From positions 1,736,001 to 1,800,000 of the forward strand of contig NC_009831.1 in NCBI RefSeq assembly GCF_000018025.1: 64,000 nt of DNA. The letters are read 5' to 3'. The translations under genes and the position numbers were made by a program. The stretch comes from Shewanella sediminis HAW-EB3. GTDB taxonomy: Bacteria; Pseudomonadota; Gammaproteobacteria; Enterobacterales; Shewanellaceae. Every line of letters begins with the position of its first letter. The stretch's first letter is position 1. Below, piece after piece: positions 25,485 through 35,432 of this stretch. Under the pieces are notes generated by a model. It ran no database searches. It was not told the origin of the DNA and was given only the letters and a program-made list of their open reading frames with translations.

Positions 25485-27743
25485 ATGACAAGCATGACTT
25501 TATATGTACCTAAAATGAACTGCGCCAGCTGTGTTGCCAAGATTGAGGGGGCGTTTGCAAAGTTAGCTCGGGAGGCATCGGGGGAAAAAGTCGATGCGCG
25601 GGTGAACCTGGGTGAAAAACAGGTGCTGATCAACGGCGATATCACCAGCGAATTGGCCATAGCAACGGTAGCCAGTGCCGGCTATGACAGCGAATTGGTG
25701 CTCGATGCTAAGCTTGCTTCCGAGACCAAGGTTAAAGAGGAAAATGTTGAGTACCGTACTCGTATTATTCAGTCGGCCCTGGGTCTGGGCCTTGGTATTC
25801 CTATGATGCTATGGGGCTTGTTAGGCGGCGAAATGATGGTCAACAGCCCTGGTCAGCAACTCATGTGGGGCGCAATGGGCTTGGTCACCTTAGTGCTTCT
25901 GGTCACTACCGGAGGACATTTTTATCAGGGTATGTGGCGTGCCCTCAAGGCTGGCGCGGCCAATATGGATACCCTGATTGTGCTGGGCACCACAAGCGCC
26001 TGGCTTTATTCCATGATAGTGGTGTTGATGCCTGGCGGGTTTCCGGCCGAGGCCCGGCATGTCTATTTTGAAGCCAGTGTGATGATCTTAGGTTTAATCA
26101 ACTTAGGTCATGCCCTTGAGCTCAGGGCTAAAGGCAAAACCGGTGAAGCGGTACAAAGGCTCATAGGTTTGCAGTCAACGACCGCTATCAGAGTGACCGA
26201 TTCAGGTGATGAAGAGGTTGAGATCGCTTCTATCAAGATAGGTGATCGTCTCAGACTCAAGCCCGGAGACAGAGTCGCACTCGATGGTGAAGTGTTATCC
26301 GGTCATTCACAGCTTAATGAGTCTATGTTGACCGGTGAGCCTGTTCCTGTGAATAAATCTGTAGGAGATGCTTTGAGTGCCGGGACCGTAAATGGCAACG
26401 GTAGCTTAATATTTGGTGTGACTGCAGGGTTAAACGATACCCGTCTGGCGAAGATCATCGAGTTAGTTCAACAGGCGCAAACATCCAAGTTGCCTATTGG
26501 TCGCCTGACAGACAAAATCTCCGCCTACTTTGTTCCTGTCGTGGTGTTAATTGCACTGGCTGCGTCATTTATCTGGTTTATGGCAGGTCCGGCGCCTCAG
26601 CTGTCTCATGCGCTTATCGTTCTGACCAGTGTGTTAATCATCGCCTGTCCCTGCGCCTTAGGTTTAGCGACGCCAATGTCGATAATGGTGTCGGTGGGTA
26701 GGGCGGCTCAGATGGGAGTGCTGATAAAGAACGGTGAGGCGCTGCAGACGGCGAGCAAGGTTAGCTGCGTGGTACTCGATAAAACCGGCACCATCACCTT
26801 AGGTAGACCTTTGGTTACCGATATACTGCTGGCATCTGGAAATATCAGTATCGATGAGCCGGGTGGAATCGAGACCTTGTTAACAAGCGTTGCGAGTCTG
26901 GAGCAACACTCAGAGCACCCGCTAGCCGATGCTATGTTAAGCGAAGCAAAATCTCGGAAGTTATCCTTGGTTGAGCCCGAAGCGTTTACCAATTATCAAG
27001 GTAAGGGCATTGTCGGTGTTGTCGATGGTCAACAGCTGGCCGTAGGTAATATGGAGCTGATGAAAATGCAGAGCGTCCGCAACATGGATGCGCTGGAAGA
27101 TGAGGTCATAGAGTTTGCCGAGATGGGGAAAACCCCGGTATTTGTCGCCCTGGAAGGTGCTTTGACGGCGGTCATCGCCATTACAGACCCGTTAAAACCC
27201 GATGCCTTCGATGCTATCTCGGCGTTGAAACAATCGGGTAAGCGCGTGATTTTACTCAGCGGAGATAATCTTAAAACGGCGAATGCAGTGGCCAAGCAGG
27301 TGGGAATAGAGGAGGTGATAGCCGGAGTGTTACCCGAGCAGAAGCAGCAGCATATTATCGACCTTAAAAGCAGCGGTGAGATTGTTGCCATGGTGGGAGA
27401 TGGGATCAACGATGCGCCGGCTCTGGTCAGCGCAGACGTGGGAATTGCCATGGGAGATGGCACGCAGGTGGCGATAGAGAGCGCCGACCTGACCTTCCTT
27501 TCCGGCAGATTATCTGTCCTGGCCGATACCTTCTCCCTGGCTAGTGCGAGTATGCGAAACATTAAGCAGAACCTGTTCGGTGCCTTTATCTATAATAGTT
27601 TAGGCATCCCCATTGCCGCAGGCGTATTGTTTCCCTTTACCGGTATGCTGCTTAGCCCCGTTATCGCGGGAGGGGCGATGGCATTGTCTTCGCTGACTGT
27701 GGTCACTAATGCTAATCGGTTAAGACACCAGAAGTTGAATTAA
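25485..27743 (+). CDS. copA: Copper-exporting P1B-type ATPase
   Basis: 752 residues. One N-terminal heavy-metal domain carries MNCASC at about residues 7-12. Eight membrane helices are expected; the transport motif is CPCALG in helix six, the phosphorylation site is DKTGT, the phosphatase loop is LTGEP and the hinge is GDGINDAP. The HP dipeptide (SEHPLAD) of heavy-metal ATPases is present. It pumps Cu(I) from the cytoplasm to the periplasm. The CueR-type promoter explains its regulation. One metal-binding domain instead of the two in E. coli CopA is a common variation. Confidence 0.95.
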   Translation: MTSMTLYVPKMNCASCVAKIEGAFAKLAREASGEKVDARVNLGEKQVLINGDITSELAIATVASAGYDSELVLDAKLASETKVKEENVEYRTRIIQSALGLGLGIPMMLWGLLGGEMMVNSPGQQLMWGAMGLVTLVLLVTTGGHFYQGMWRALKAGAANMDTLIVLGTTSAWLYSMIVVLMPGGFPAEARHVYFEASVMILGLINLGHALELRAKGKTGEAVQRLIGLQSTTAIRVTDSGDEEVEIASIKIGDRLRLKPGDRVALDGEVLSGHSQLNESMLTGEPVPVNKSVGDALSAGTVNGNGSLIFGVTAGLNDTRLAKIIELVQQAQTSKLPIGRLTDKISAYFVPVVVLIALAASFIWFMAGPAPQLSHALIVLTSVLIIACPCALGLATPMSIMVSVGRAAQMGVLIKNGEALQTASKVSCVVLDKTGTITLGRPLVTDILLASGNISIDEPGGIETLLTSVASLEQHSEHPLADAMLSEAKSRKLSLVEPEAFTNYQGKGIVGVVDGQQLAVGNMELMKMQSVRNMDALEDEVIEFAEMGKTPVFVALEGALTAVIAITDPLKPDAFDAISALKQSGKRVILLSGDNLKTANAVAKQVGIEEVIAGVLPEQKQQHIIDLKSSGEIVAMVGDGINDAPALVSADVGIAMGDGTQVAIESADLTFLSGRLSVLADTFSLASASMRNIKQNLFGAFIYNSLGIPIAAGVLFPFTGMLLSPVIAGGAMALSSLTVVTNANRLRHQKLN

Positions 27744-27896
27744 TAATCCTGGGTGCTTAAATTGAATTGTCGGTGGTCACGTAATCTTGATAATTTAAGC
27801 CTGATCTACTATACTTTCGCGCTTGATTTTGCTCACTCAAGCGCTGGCAGCGTGAGTTCGCCGCGCATCGCATAACTGAATTCGGAATACTTAAAC

Positions 27897-29495
27897 TTGA
27901 TTACTACAGCTAATATCACCATGCAGTTTGGCGCTAAGCCACTGTTTGAAAACCTCTCAGTCAAATTTGGCGGCGGAAACCGATACGGTCTGATCGGCGC
28001 CAACGGCTGTGGTAAGTCAACATTTATGAAGATCCTTGCCGGCGACCTTGAACCAACATCGGGTAACGTCTCATTAGATGTGAACGAACGTTTGGGTAAA
28101 TTGAGCCAGAACCAGTTCGGTTACGAAGAGTTTAACGTCGTCGATACCGTTATCATGGGTCATGCTGAACTTTGGGAAGTTAAAAAGGAACGTGACCGTA
28201 TCTACTCTCTGCCAGAAATGACAGAAGAGGAGGGGATTAAGGTTGCCAACCTTGAGATGGAATTTGCTGAGATGGACGGTTATACCGCCGAATCTCGTGC
28301 CGGCGAACTCTTAATGGGTGTCGGTATCGGTGTCGAACAACATTTCGGTTTGATGAGCGAAATTGCACCGGGCTTCAAGCTACGTGTACTTTTGGCACAG
28401 GCACTGTTCTCCGATCCAGATGTGTTGCTTCTCGATGAGCCTACCAACAACTTGGATATCGATACGATTCGTTGGCTACAAGAGATGCTTAATCAGCGTA
28501 ATAGCACCATGATCATCATCTCGCACGATAGATATTTCTTGAACTCTGTTTGTACCCATATGGCTGACTTGGATTACGGTGAACTACGCCTATTCCCTGG
28601 TAACTATGATGAGTACATGATGGCAGCTCAACAATCGCGTGAGCGTTTGATGTCGGACAATGCGAAGAAGAAAGCCCAGATTGCTGAACTTCAAGGCTTC
28701 GTTGCCCGTTTCTCGGCTAACGCATCTAAAGCTAAACAGGCGACATCACGTGCTAAGCTCATCGACAAGATTAAGCTTGATGATATTAAAGCATCGAGCC
28801 GTGTGAACCCGTTTATCCGATTCGAGCAAGAGAAGAAATTGTTCCGTAACGCCTTGGTTGTGGAAGAGCTAACCAAAGGATTCGATGAAGGCCCGCTGTT
28901 TAAAGACATGAATCTCATGGCTGAAGTGGGCGAGCGTATTGCTATTTTGGGTGACAACGGTGTGGGTAAGACCACCTTACTGCGTACCTTAGTTCACGAT
29001 ATCCCACAAGATAGCGGTACGATTCAATGGTCTGAAAACTCATCGGTTGGTTACTACGCACAGGATCATGAGTCAGATTTCGAAAACGACATGACCTTGT
29101 TCGAGTGGATGAGCCAATGGCGTAAGCCGGAAGATGACGACCAATCGGTTCGTGGCTACTTAGGCCGCATGCTATTTGGTTCTGATGACATTAAGAAGTC
29201 TGTTAAAGTGCTTTCTGGTGGTGAGAAAGGCCGTATGTTATTTGGTAAGCTTATCATGCAAAAGCCAAATATCTTATTGCTGGATGAACCAACTAACCAC
29301 ATGGACATGGAATCAATCGAGTCATTGAACAACGCACTAGAGATGTACGAAGGGACATTACTGTTCGTCAGCCATGACCGTGCTTTTGTATCATCTCTGG
29401 CAACTCGCATCATAGAGATCAGCAAAGATGGTATCAATGATTTCAAGGGAACTTACGATGAGTTCCTGGTAAGCAAAGGTGTTGTTGAAGGCTAA
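27897..29495 (+). CDS. ybiT: ABC-F family ATPase YbiT
   Basis: 532 residues with two ABC domains in one chain and no membrane part. Walker A motifs are GANGCGKST and GDNGVGKTT; both halves have LLLDEPTN Walker B sequences. The linker of about 80 residues is rich in Lys and Arg, as in ribosome-binding ABC-F proteins. The sequence follows E. coli YbiT closely from its first residues ([20 protein letters not shown]), so the TTG at 27897 is the best start. ABC-F proteins act on ribosome-bound tRNA; YbiT's exact role is not settled. Confidence 0.93.
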   Translation: MITTANITMQFGAKPLFENLSVKFGGGNRYGLIGANGCGKSTFMKILAGDLEPTSGNVSLDVNERLGKLSQNQFGYEEFNVVDTVIMGHAELWEVKKERDRIYSLPEMTEEEGIKVANLEMEFAEMDGYTAESRAGELLMGVGIGVEQHFGLMSEIAPGFKLRVLLAQALFSDPDVLLLDEPTNNLDIDTIRWLQEMLNQRNSTMIIISHDRYFLNSVCTHMADLDYGELRLFPGNYDEYMMAAQQSRERLMSDNAKKKAQIAELQGFVARFSANASKAKQATSRAKLIDKIKLDDIKASSRVNPFIRFEQEKKLFRNALVVEELTKGFDEGPLFKDMNLMAEVGERIAILGDNGVGKTTLLRTLVHDIPQDSGTIQWSENSSVGYYAQDHESDFENDMTLFEWMSQWRKPEDDDQSVRGYLGRMLFGSDDIKKSVKVLSGGEKGRMLFGKLIMQKPNILLLDEPTNHMDMESIESLNNALEMYEGTLLFVSHDRAFVSSLATRIIEISKDGINDFKGTYDEFLVSKGVVEG

Positions 29496-29520
29496 ACCTT
29501 TCACGCTAATGAATTAGTGA

Positions 29521-29549
29521 AAAGCCTCAGAGAGATCTGGGGCTTTTTT
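29521..29549 (+). terminator. Rho-independent terminator of ybiT
   Basis: Stem AAAGCC-CAGA / TCTG-GGCTTT with a single mismatch and a GAGA loop, followed by a T run. Confidence 0.85.
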
Positions 29550-29555
29550 ATGTCT

Positions 29556-29734
29556 GGCCATAAATGTTCCATTCATTTATTGGCATTTCCACCATCCTTG
29601 GCAGTCAGAACATTTATGTCTGTTTGGCAGGGATGCATATAAACAGACGTTATGGCCGGAACACTCTCATAAATAGAAAGGTATATTTCCCAAGGATGGG
29701 TAGAAATATACGTTATGTCTGGAACATTTATGCC
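29556..29734. mobile_element. Composite palindromic element with terminal inverted repeats
   Basis: The left end GGCCATAAATGTTCC (29556-29570) and right end GGAACATTTATGCC (29721-29734) are inverted repeats. Inside are two hairpins: TCTGTTT / AAACAGA (29619-29625, 29641-29647) and TATATTTC / GAAATATA (29682-29689, 29703-29710). Each is followed by CGTTATG-x-CYGGAACA and has a GGATG-type loop. There is no ORF. It looks like a compound REP/MITE element lying between ybiT and nupC. Confidence 0.65.
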
Positions 29735-29768
29735 TAGGGCCTAGGGCCTAGAATCTAGATCCTAGACC
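29734..29768. repeat. Five-unit CTAG heptanucleotide array
   Basis: CTAG begins at 29734, 29741, 29748, 29755 and 29762, exactly 7 bp apart; the three bases that follow vary (GGC, GGC, AAT, ATC, ACC). The array abuts the right end of the palindromic element and lies 41 bp past the stop of the reverse-strand nupC gene. Confidence 0.85.
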
Positions 29769-29808
29769 CCTGTTTACACTTTATCTCAAAGTAGTAGACC
29801 GACGGGTA

Positions 29809-31020
29809 TTAAGCAATACTGAAAAATATTCCGGCTAAAACTGCACTCATCAGGTTAGCCAATGTGGCGGCAAGAACGGCCTTAAAGCCTAAGTTTGCCA
29901 CATCAGCGCTGCGCTCCGGTGCCATCACACCTATACTGCCGAGCTGAATCGCAATTGAACCTATGTTGGCAAAACCACATAGAGCGAAGGTGATGATGAT
30001 CTGAGAGTGAGCCGAGAGTTGATCTTTCACCGAGACAAAGTCCATGAAGGCGACAAATTCATTCAGGATAAGCTTCTGCCCGATGAATCCCCCTGCCTGC
30101 ATCATCTCATTGGCAGGTACACCTATGATAAAGGCTACCGGTGCGAAGAGATAACCCAGCAAGCTCTGAAGCGTGACACCTTCGAAGTTGAACCATAAAC
30201 CCAATTGTTCCAGCCCAGCGTTAAACATCGCGATGACGCTGATAAATGCGATAAGCATAGTACCGATAGCCACGGCTACCCGCATACCATTCATGGCGCC
30301 GGAGGCTAAGGCGTCGATGGCATTGCTGTGCTCACTCTGGTTCATATCGATTGCCTGGCCTGCGTCAGGAGTCTCGACTTCCGGTACCAGTAGCTTTGCC
30401 ATCATCAGACTGCCCGGTGCGGCCATAAAGCTCGCCGCGATAAGGAACTTAAGGTCGACACCTAAACCCGCATATCCACCTAAGACACTACCCGCTACCG
30501 ATGCCATTCCGCCGGTCATAACGGCAAAGAGCTCCGAGCGGGTCATTTGGGGCAGGAAAGGCTTAACCAAGAGTGGTGACTCACCCTGGCTCAGAAATAT
30601 GTTGCCAGTGGCGACCAGAGACTCTGCGCGGCTGATGCCTAGTAACTTTTGTAGTGCTCCGCCAATGATTTTTATCACCCACTGCATGATGCCGAAGTAG
30701 TACAACATGGAGATGAGGGCACTGATGAATATCACCAGAGGTAATACTCTAATCGCAAATATGAATCCTGTGCTGGCCAGATCGCCAAACAGAAATTTAA
30801 TGCCTTCGTCGGCAAATCCTAATACCGATGCGACGCCTTGACTGACGCTGCCCAGTACCTGTTGTCCCATAGGGACGTAGAGAACCAGGGCTGCAAAGCC
30901 TGCCTGAAGGGTTAGTGCACCGATAACGGTACGCCATTTTATTGCACTGCGATTTTCAGAGAAAATCCAGCCACAGAGTATAAGAAAAAAGATCCCGGCC
31001 AAGCTAATCAACAACTGCAT
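29809..31020 (-). CDS. nupC: Concentrative nucleoside transporter (NupC family)
   Basis: 403 residues, strongly hydrophobic with about ten membrane segments. CNT-family marks are NIFLSQGESPLLVKPFLPQM, GGMASVAGSVLGGYAGLG, VPANEMMQAGGFIGQKLIL.EFVAF and the C-terminal ALCGFANIGSIAIQLG. It imports nucleosides driven by a Na+ or H+ gradient. Length fits the bacterial family (~400). Its probable promoter lies far upstream (see 31021-31289), implying a long untranslated leader. Confidence 0.92.
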   Translation of the reverse strand: MQLLISLAGIFFLILCGWIFSENRSAIKWRTVIGALTLQAGFAALVLYVPMGQQVLGSVSQGVASVLGFADEGIKFLFGDLASTGFIFAIRVLPLVIFISALISMLYYFGIMQWVIKIIGGALQKLLGISRAESLVATGNIFLSQGESPLLVKPFLPQMTRSELFAVMTGGMASVAGSVLGGYAGLGVDLKFLIAASFMAAPGSLMMAKLLVPEVETPDAGQAIDMNQSEHSNAIDALASGAMNGMRVAVAIGTMLIAFISVIAMFNAGLEQLGLWFNFEGVTLQSLLGYLFAPVAFIIGVPANEMMQAGGFIGQKLILNEFVAFMDFVSVKDQLSAHSQIIITFALCGFANIGSIAIQLGSIGVMAPERSADVANLGFKAVLAATLANLMSAVLAGIFFSIA

Positions 31021-31289
31021 GATTTATCCAAATTTGAACTACAAAGGAGTAAGTCGAAGATGATCGTATGCTTGTATTGATGACACTGGGGCTTGCTTTG
31101 GATAAAGCGACATTTGACGTCGCCAAGTGAAGACACTTAGACGATCGATTTGAGTTGTCCGGCCATTAATATAAGAAAGGATCACCTTTAAAACTTATAA
31201 AAGTTTTGCCGGTCCAACTCCGTGGGTCGATCACTTGTCCTTGTAACAGCCGGCATTGAACTTGAGGTTCGAGCCGGAAAAGGATTATA
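31021..31289 (-). promoter_or_regulatory. Long leader region of nupC with candidate promoter
   Basis: On the reverse strand a good -10, TATAAT (31289-31284), lies about 265 nt before the nupC start, with only weak -35 candidates. If used, it gives a leader of roughly 255 nt containing several inverted repeats, including CCGGC...GCCGG near the 5' end and AAAACTT-TTAT-AAGTTTT further down. I do not recognise a known riboswitch class in it. Confidence 0.4.
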
Positions 31290-31417
31290 CAAAAATCGGA
31301 AAAGATTAAAAGCAATTAATGTTGTTAAATTACAGTCTGGCTGGATTTTAGGCTGGTTGGTGGTTTTTTATGGGGTTTAATACTGAGTTTAGTGTGTTTG
31401 TTGAAATATTATTACTT

Positions 31418-31466
31418 GGCTAGAGGCTAGAGGCTAGAGGCTAGAGGCTAGAGGCTAGAGGCTAGA
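31418..31466. repeat. Seven-unit heptanucleotide array (GGCTAGA)7
   Basis: Seven perfect contiguous copies of GGCTAGA over 49 bp. It lies in a 574-bp gap between the nupC leader and the end of the aminopeptidase gene. The only other structure nearby is a short hairpin, TGGACT / AGTCCA, at 31515-31532. Confidence 0.98.
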
Positions 31467-31555
31467 AGTGATGTTGATATGACCCCTTAAAAGTGGACAC
31501 CTTATATAAGTGCTTTGGACTGCCACTAGTCCACTTTACCTAGAGGAGAAAAGTT

Positions 31556-31575
31556 AAGGCCTGCAGGCAGGCCTT
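31556..31575 (-). terminator. Terminator of the M17 aminopeptidase gene
   Basis: Perfect stem AAGGCCTG / CAGGCCTT with a 4-nt loop, 20 nt beyond the stop codon on the reverse strand; a TTAACTTTT tract follows in that direction. Confidence 0.75.
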
Positions 31576-31594
31576 GCTAGGGGAAATTTATTGA

Positions 31595-32956
31595 CTACTT
31601 ACTGAAACGCGTCTGCAAGTAGTCAAATACTGCACGAATACCGAATGCTTCACCGCCAATAGGGCGACCCGGCAGTTTACGGTTATTCCAGGCCATCACA
31701 TCGAAGTGGCTCCAGCTGATATCTTCATCGACAAAGGCTTCGAGATAGAGGGCTGCGGTAATCGCGCCGCCGAACGGCACCTTGCCACAGTTGGCGAGAT
31801 CGGCGATATCACTGCCGGTCAGCTCAAAGTAAGGCTTATGTAGTGGCATGCGCCAGATTGGATCCTGAACATTAAGGCCCGACTGAGTCATGTCTATAGC
31901 CACCTGATCGTCATTACTGAAGAACCCTGGTAGCTCAGTCCCCAGCGCGATACGCATTGCACCGGTGAGGGTGGCGAAGTCTATCATCAGCTCAGGCTTA
32001 TCATTGTTGGCTTCGGCGAGAGCGTCACACAGGACCAAACGGCCCTCTGCATCGGTATTATCGATTTCTACCGTGATCCCTTTACGGGTTTTAATGACAT
32101 CACCGGGTCTGAACGCATTGGCGGATACCGCATTTTCTACCGCAGGAACAAGCACACGGAGGCGGATCGGCAGGTTACTGGCCATGATCTGATGTGCTAA
32201 GCCGATAACGTGGGCGGCGCCGCCCATATCTTTTTTCATCAGACGCATACCCGCGCCAGGTTTAAGATCCAGTCCACCGGAGTCGAAGCACACACCTTTA
32301 CCGACTAAGGTGACTTTCGGCGCATCTTCATCACCCCAGGTAAGGTCGATAAGACGTGGCAGGTTCTCACTGGCGCGGCCTACCATATGGATCGTCGGGT
32401 AGTTCTGCTCCAGCAGTTCGTCACCCACAATCTGTGTTACCTTTGCGCCAAATTCGTTAGCTAAACCTTCCAGGATTTCACCTAAATGCTGTGGCATCAT
32501 GTCTGCAGCCGGCGTGTTAACCAGGTCACGTACGATAGAGACAGAGCGCACCATCTTCAGTGCTTCATCGGCTTGAGCCTGAGTCGGCAGCACCAGCTGA
32601 GGAAAGACCTTTTCACTGGCCTTATATCTATCGAAGGTATAGGCACCCAGTCCCCAGCTAAATGCGGCGACCTTTATCTGCTCCTCGCTGCCGGTAATTG
32701 CGAATTGTCCTGCGGGAAGCTGGTTAACGAGATCGCCACATAACCAGTAAGATTCAGTCTCAGCGCTAACTAAAATAACTTGAGCCAGTTCGCCATTTGC
32801 TGCGGGAATAAGGCTCATGCCCTTACCGGAAAATTGTGTGCTGCTTAGCCAGTTTTGTGTTTGCTGTTCCTGCTGGGCCAACCAGTCTGCATAAGAATCT
32901 GTGTGTAAGATGGTCAGTGGTGTTCCTGGAACGCCTGAAATCAGTAAATCAGTCAT
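31595..32956 (-). CDS. Leucyl aminopeptidase family (M17) metallopeptidase
   Basis: 453 residues. The C-terminal catalytic domain has the M17 metal and active-site segments: KGVCFDSGGLDLKPGAGM, then KKDMGGAAHVIGLA, then the signature NTDAEGRLVLCDAL. Two zinc or manganese ions are bound by the Lys, Asp and Glu in these segments. The N-terminal ~150 residues differ from E. coli PepA, and the chain is about 50 residues shorter, nearer PepB in size. It removes N-terminal residues from cytoplasmic peptides. Confidence 0.9.
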   Translation of the reverse strand: MTDLLISGVPGTPLTILHTDSYADWLAQQEQQTQNWLSSTQFSGKGMSLIPAANGELAQVILVSAETESYWLCGDLVNQLPAGQFAITGSEEQIKVAAFSWGLGAYTFDRYKASEKVFPQLVLPTQAQADEALKMVRSVSIVRDLVNTPAADMMPQHLGEILEGLANEFGAKVTQIVGDELLEQNYPTIHMVGRASENLPRLIDLTWGDEDAPKVTLVGKGVCFDSGGLDLKPGAGMRLMKKDMGGAAHVIGLAHQIMASNLPIRLRVLVPAVENAVSANAFRPGDVIKTRKGITVEIDNTDAEGRLVLCDALAEANNDKPELMIDFATLTGAMRIALGTELPGFFSNDDQVAIDMTQSGLNVQDPIWRMPLHKPYFELTGSDIADLANCGKVPFGGAITAALYLEAFVDEDISWSHFDVMAWNNRKLPGRPIGGEAFGIRAVFDYLQTRFSK

Positions 32957-33145
32957 GTGGGACTCGTACTCTCTGCTGGTAGTTAAAATAGTTAGGGAAG
33001 AGTGAACAATTCATTATTATACAATATTACAGTAGGGTAACAGGCTATGAATTCAGGGGAAAGCGGGCAGGGGATTTAGGTATCACAATATTGACAGCAG
33101 TACTATGCATCAGCTGTGCGGAGCGCTTTATAAATAGCTTACAAA

Positions 33146-33544
33146 TTACTCTTTACTGCCTGCTAATACCGGAGATTTTCGCTGTCTTTTTCTCCCAGAC
33201 ATATTGTTAAATGAGCTGGGTAATACATCGACTCCGACAATTTTACCCAGCTTAACCACTATGGGGATAGTGATCGGAGCGAAAGGCAATACTGCAAACA
33301 TGCCAAGTCCCAGTCCTTTTAACAGATCCCCGAATTGCCTGTTAGCTTCTCGCAGCTCTTCGCGATTGGCCTGCTTTCGGGTGTAACGCTTGTAGGTGAC
33401 CAACATCTCTTTGGTCTCCTGTTTTTCCTGCGCTAACGCTTCCTTGAGGATGATTAGATCGCGTTTTATACGTATCGAAAAGCGCCGCTTGCTGATGCGG
33501 AAAACTCGAATGGGCGCTTTATGAACATGGGCGTATATTTTCAT
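33146..33544 (-). CDS. Small LETM1-like membrane protein
   Basis: 132 residues, very basic at the N-terminus. A predicted amphipathic helix (about residues 30-70) is followed by one hydrophobic stretch, LGLGMFAVLPFAPITIPIVV, then KLGKIVGVDVLPSSF and a basic tail. The layout of a hydrophobic helix followed by a lysine-rich LPSSF segment resembles the LETM1 family core (mitochondrial cation/proton exchange proteins), but the protein is much shorter. The resemblance is by eye. Transcribed alone on the reverse strand. Confidence 0.65.
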   Translation of the reverse strand: MKIYAHVHKAPIRVFRISKRRFSIRIKRDLIILKEALAQEKQETKEMLVTYKRYTRKQANREELREANRQFGDLLKGLGLGMFAVLPFAPITIPIVVKLGKIVGVDVLPSSFNNMSGRKRQRKSPVLAGSKE

Positions 33545-33925
33545 GGCGCAGATTGTCTCACAGGCAGTCTCATTGGCATAGTTATGCTTTCTCCTTTGTG
33601 TAAGTAATTCTTTAGATTGTCATGTTTCTACTCTTTAAATCTAGTTTATAGGAAGCGGATGAGTGGAATGACCATTGGTCTCATATTGTTTCCATTCTTT
33701 TCAGTTTGTCATTTTCAGTCTTAGGCCTGTCATAAAGCAGGCATAAACCTTTTCGTATGAAGATTCAGGTGTAAACAAATAGTAACGGCGCAGTGAGAGA
33801 GTTTTTAGCCATTATCTTTGGTTTTGCGACCAGCCACTCTGGTTCAATGAATTGATTCATGTAATATCCGCGCACGTTGATAAACATTGAAGTTTATTTA
33901 GTTACTAATACGAAGAGATCCGGTT
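33545..33925. other. Intergenic region between divergent genes
   Basis: 381 bp with no ORF worth calling, no repeats and no clear operator. It must carry promoters for the small LETM1-like gene (leftward) and the POT transporter (rightward). Confidence 0.5.
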
Positions 33926-35407
33926 ATGTGGAATAGGTTGAACAGTTCGATGATGATTTGCCAAATGATGTTTGGCATGTCTTTTTACGGTGTCATGGTG
34001 ATATTGACCCGTTTCTTTCTGGAAGATCTGAACTATTCAGAAGCCGATACCATGATGGTCGTCGGTGCTTTTTCTGCTATCGGCCCACTGTTCGCTATTG
34101 CCGGCGGTTTCATCACCGACAAATTTCTCGGGGCTTATCGCTCCCTGACTCTGGCCTTCGTCTGTTTCGCCGCAGGTTATGGTTTGCTGGTGCTGGGCGC
34201 ATCGTTAATCAATGTGCCTCTTAGTCTGGCGGGTATTGCCCTGGCCAGTTACGCCAGAGGCTTGATGTTCCCCTCTTACTCACCGCTTTTCAAGCGAACC
34301 TTCGCGACCGAAGAGGCCTTCGAGAGCGGTTACGCGGTTAACTACTCCATCAACAATATTGGTGCCTTTATCAGCCAATACCTGTTTCCGTTGATCGTGT
34401 TAGTCATAGGCTTCAGTGGCAGCTATCTCTTGTGCGCTGGTATGGCTCTGTTGGCCTTTGTGTTGATGCTGATAACCCGCAAACCATTACTTGAGGTCAG
34501 CTCGGAGATAGACAGACAGCCCGTCAGTATCAAGAACTGGGTGCTGTTTTTAATCAGTTCGGCCGCCATGATTGGTTTGGTCTTCTTCATGTTCTCTAAC
34601 ATGGATATCGGTAAGAATATCGTTTATGCGATAGGTCTGGGTGCCATTGGTTACTTTATTTCGATAATGGTTAAATCGGAAAAGCGTGAGTCACTGAGAA
34701 TGGGTACCATATTAATTATGGTGCTGCTTACTATCGCATTTTTTGTCTACTATGGTCAGATGATGACCTCGATGACGTTAGTTACTATCAACACGATGCG
34801 CGGCGATCTGTTCGGGATCATTCCTATTGCGCCGGAGGCATCGATGGCCATGAACCCTATGTGGTGTATGGTAGCTGGCCCGTTGCTCGCGCTGGCCTTT
34901 TCAGCCATGGAGAAACGCAATATTCATTTTACTATCGCGACTAAGGTAGGCTTTGCCTTTATCTTTACCGCCATCGCCTTTGGCATATTGACCTTAGCCG
35001 TTATGACCGTAGGTAGTGATGTTATTATTCGCCCCGAAGTGTTTTTGGTTATCCATTTCTTTCTGGCGTTTGCGGAAGTGATCGTTGGCAGCATGGTCGT
35101 CGCCTTCATACTGTCTGTGGCGCCTAAGCATATCGAAGCTTTCTCGGTAAGTCTGTTTTCGGTTGCCACGGCGCTCAGTGGTGTCGTTGGTGCCGTGTTC
35201 TCAACCTCTATCGCCGTTGAAAAGGGGCAGGCTATCACACAGGAGATCGTGCGTAGTCTGTATGGTGACTACTTCGGTATATTGACCATTATGGCTGTGG
35301 TTATGGTGGGTGTCGCATTTGCCGCATCTAAGCTTATCAAGAAGATGTTGGCTAACGATGAAGACCCGACTCAAGGCTTGAGTGAAGATAAGATGGCGAA
35401 CGCTTAG
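33926..35407 (+). CDS. POT/PTR2-type major facilitator transporter
   Basis: 493 residues with about fourteen hydrophobic segments. The N-terminus (FGMSFYGVMVILTRFFLEDLNYSEADT) and GPLFAIAGGFITDKFLGAYRSLT match the proton-dependent oligopeptide transporter layout. The usual ExxERFxYY of helix one is altered to QMMFGMSFYG, so the proton-coupling Glu residues appear absent and the substrate cannot be assumed to be peptide. YARGLMFPSYSPLF and the SINNIGAF segment are consistent with the family. It has its own hairpin terminator. Confidence 0.8.
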   Translation: MWNRLNSSMMICQMMFGMSFYGVMVILTRFFLEDLNYSEADTMMVVGAFSAIGPLFAIAGGFITDKFLGAYRSLTLAFVCFAAGYGLLVLGASLINVPLSLAGIALASYARGLMFPSYSPLFKRTFATEEAFESGYAVNYSINNIGAFISQYLFPLIVLVIGFSGSYLLCAGMALLAFVLMLITRKPLLEVSSEIDRQPVSIKNWVLFLISSAAMIGLVFFMFSNMDIGKNIVYAIGLGAIGYFISIMVKSEKRESLRMGTILIMVLLTIAFFVYYGQMMTSMTLVTINTMRGDLFGIIPIAPEASMAMNPMWCMVAGPLLALAFSAMEKRNIHFTIATKVGFAFIFTAIAFGILTLAVMTVGSDVIIRPEVFLVIHFFLAFAEVIVGSMVVAFILSVAPKHIEAFSVSLFSVATALSGVVGAVFSTSIAVEKGQAITQEIVRSLYGDYFGILTIMAVVMVGVAFAASKLIKKMLANDEDPTQGLSEDKMANA

Positions 35408-35432
35408 GGGGAACGGGGAATCGCTGCATAGG

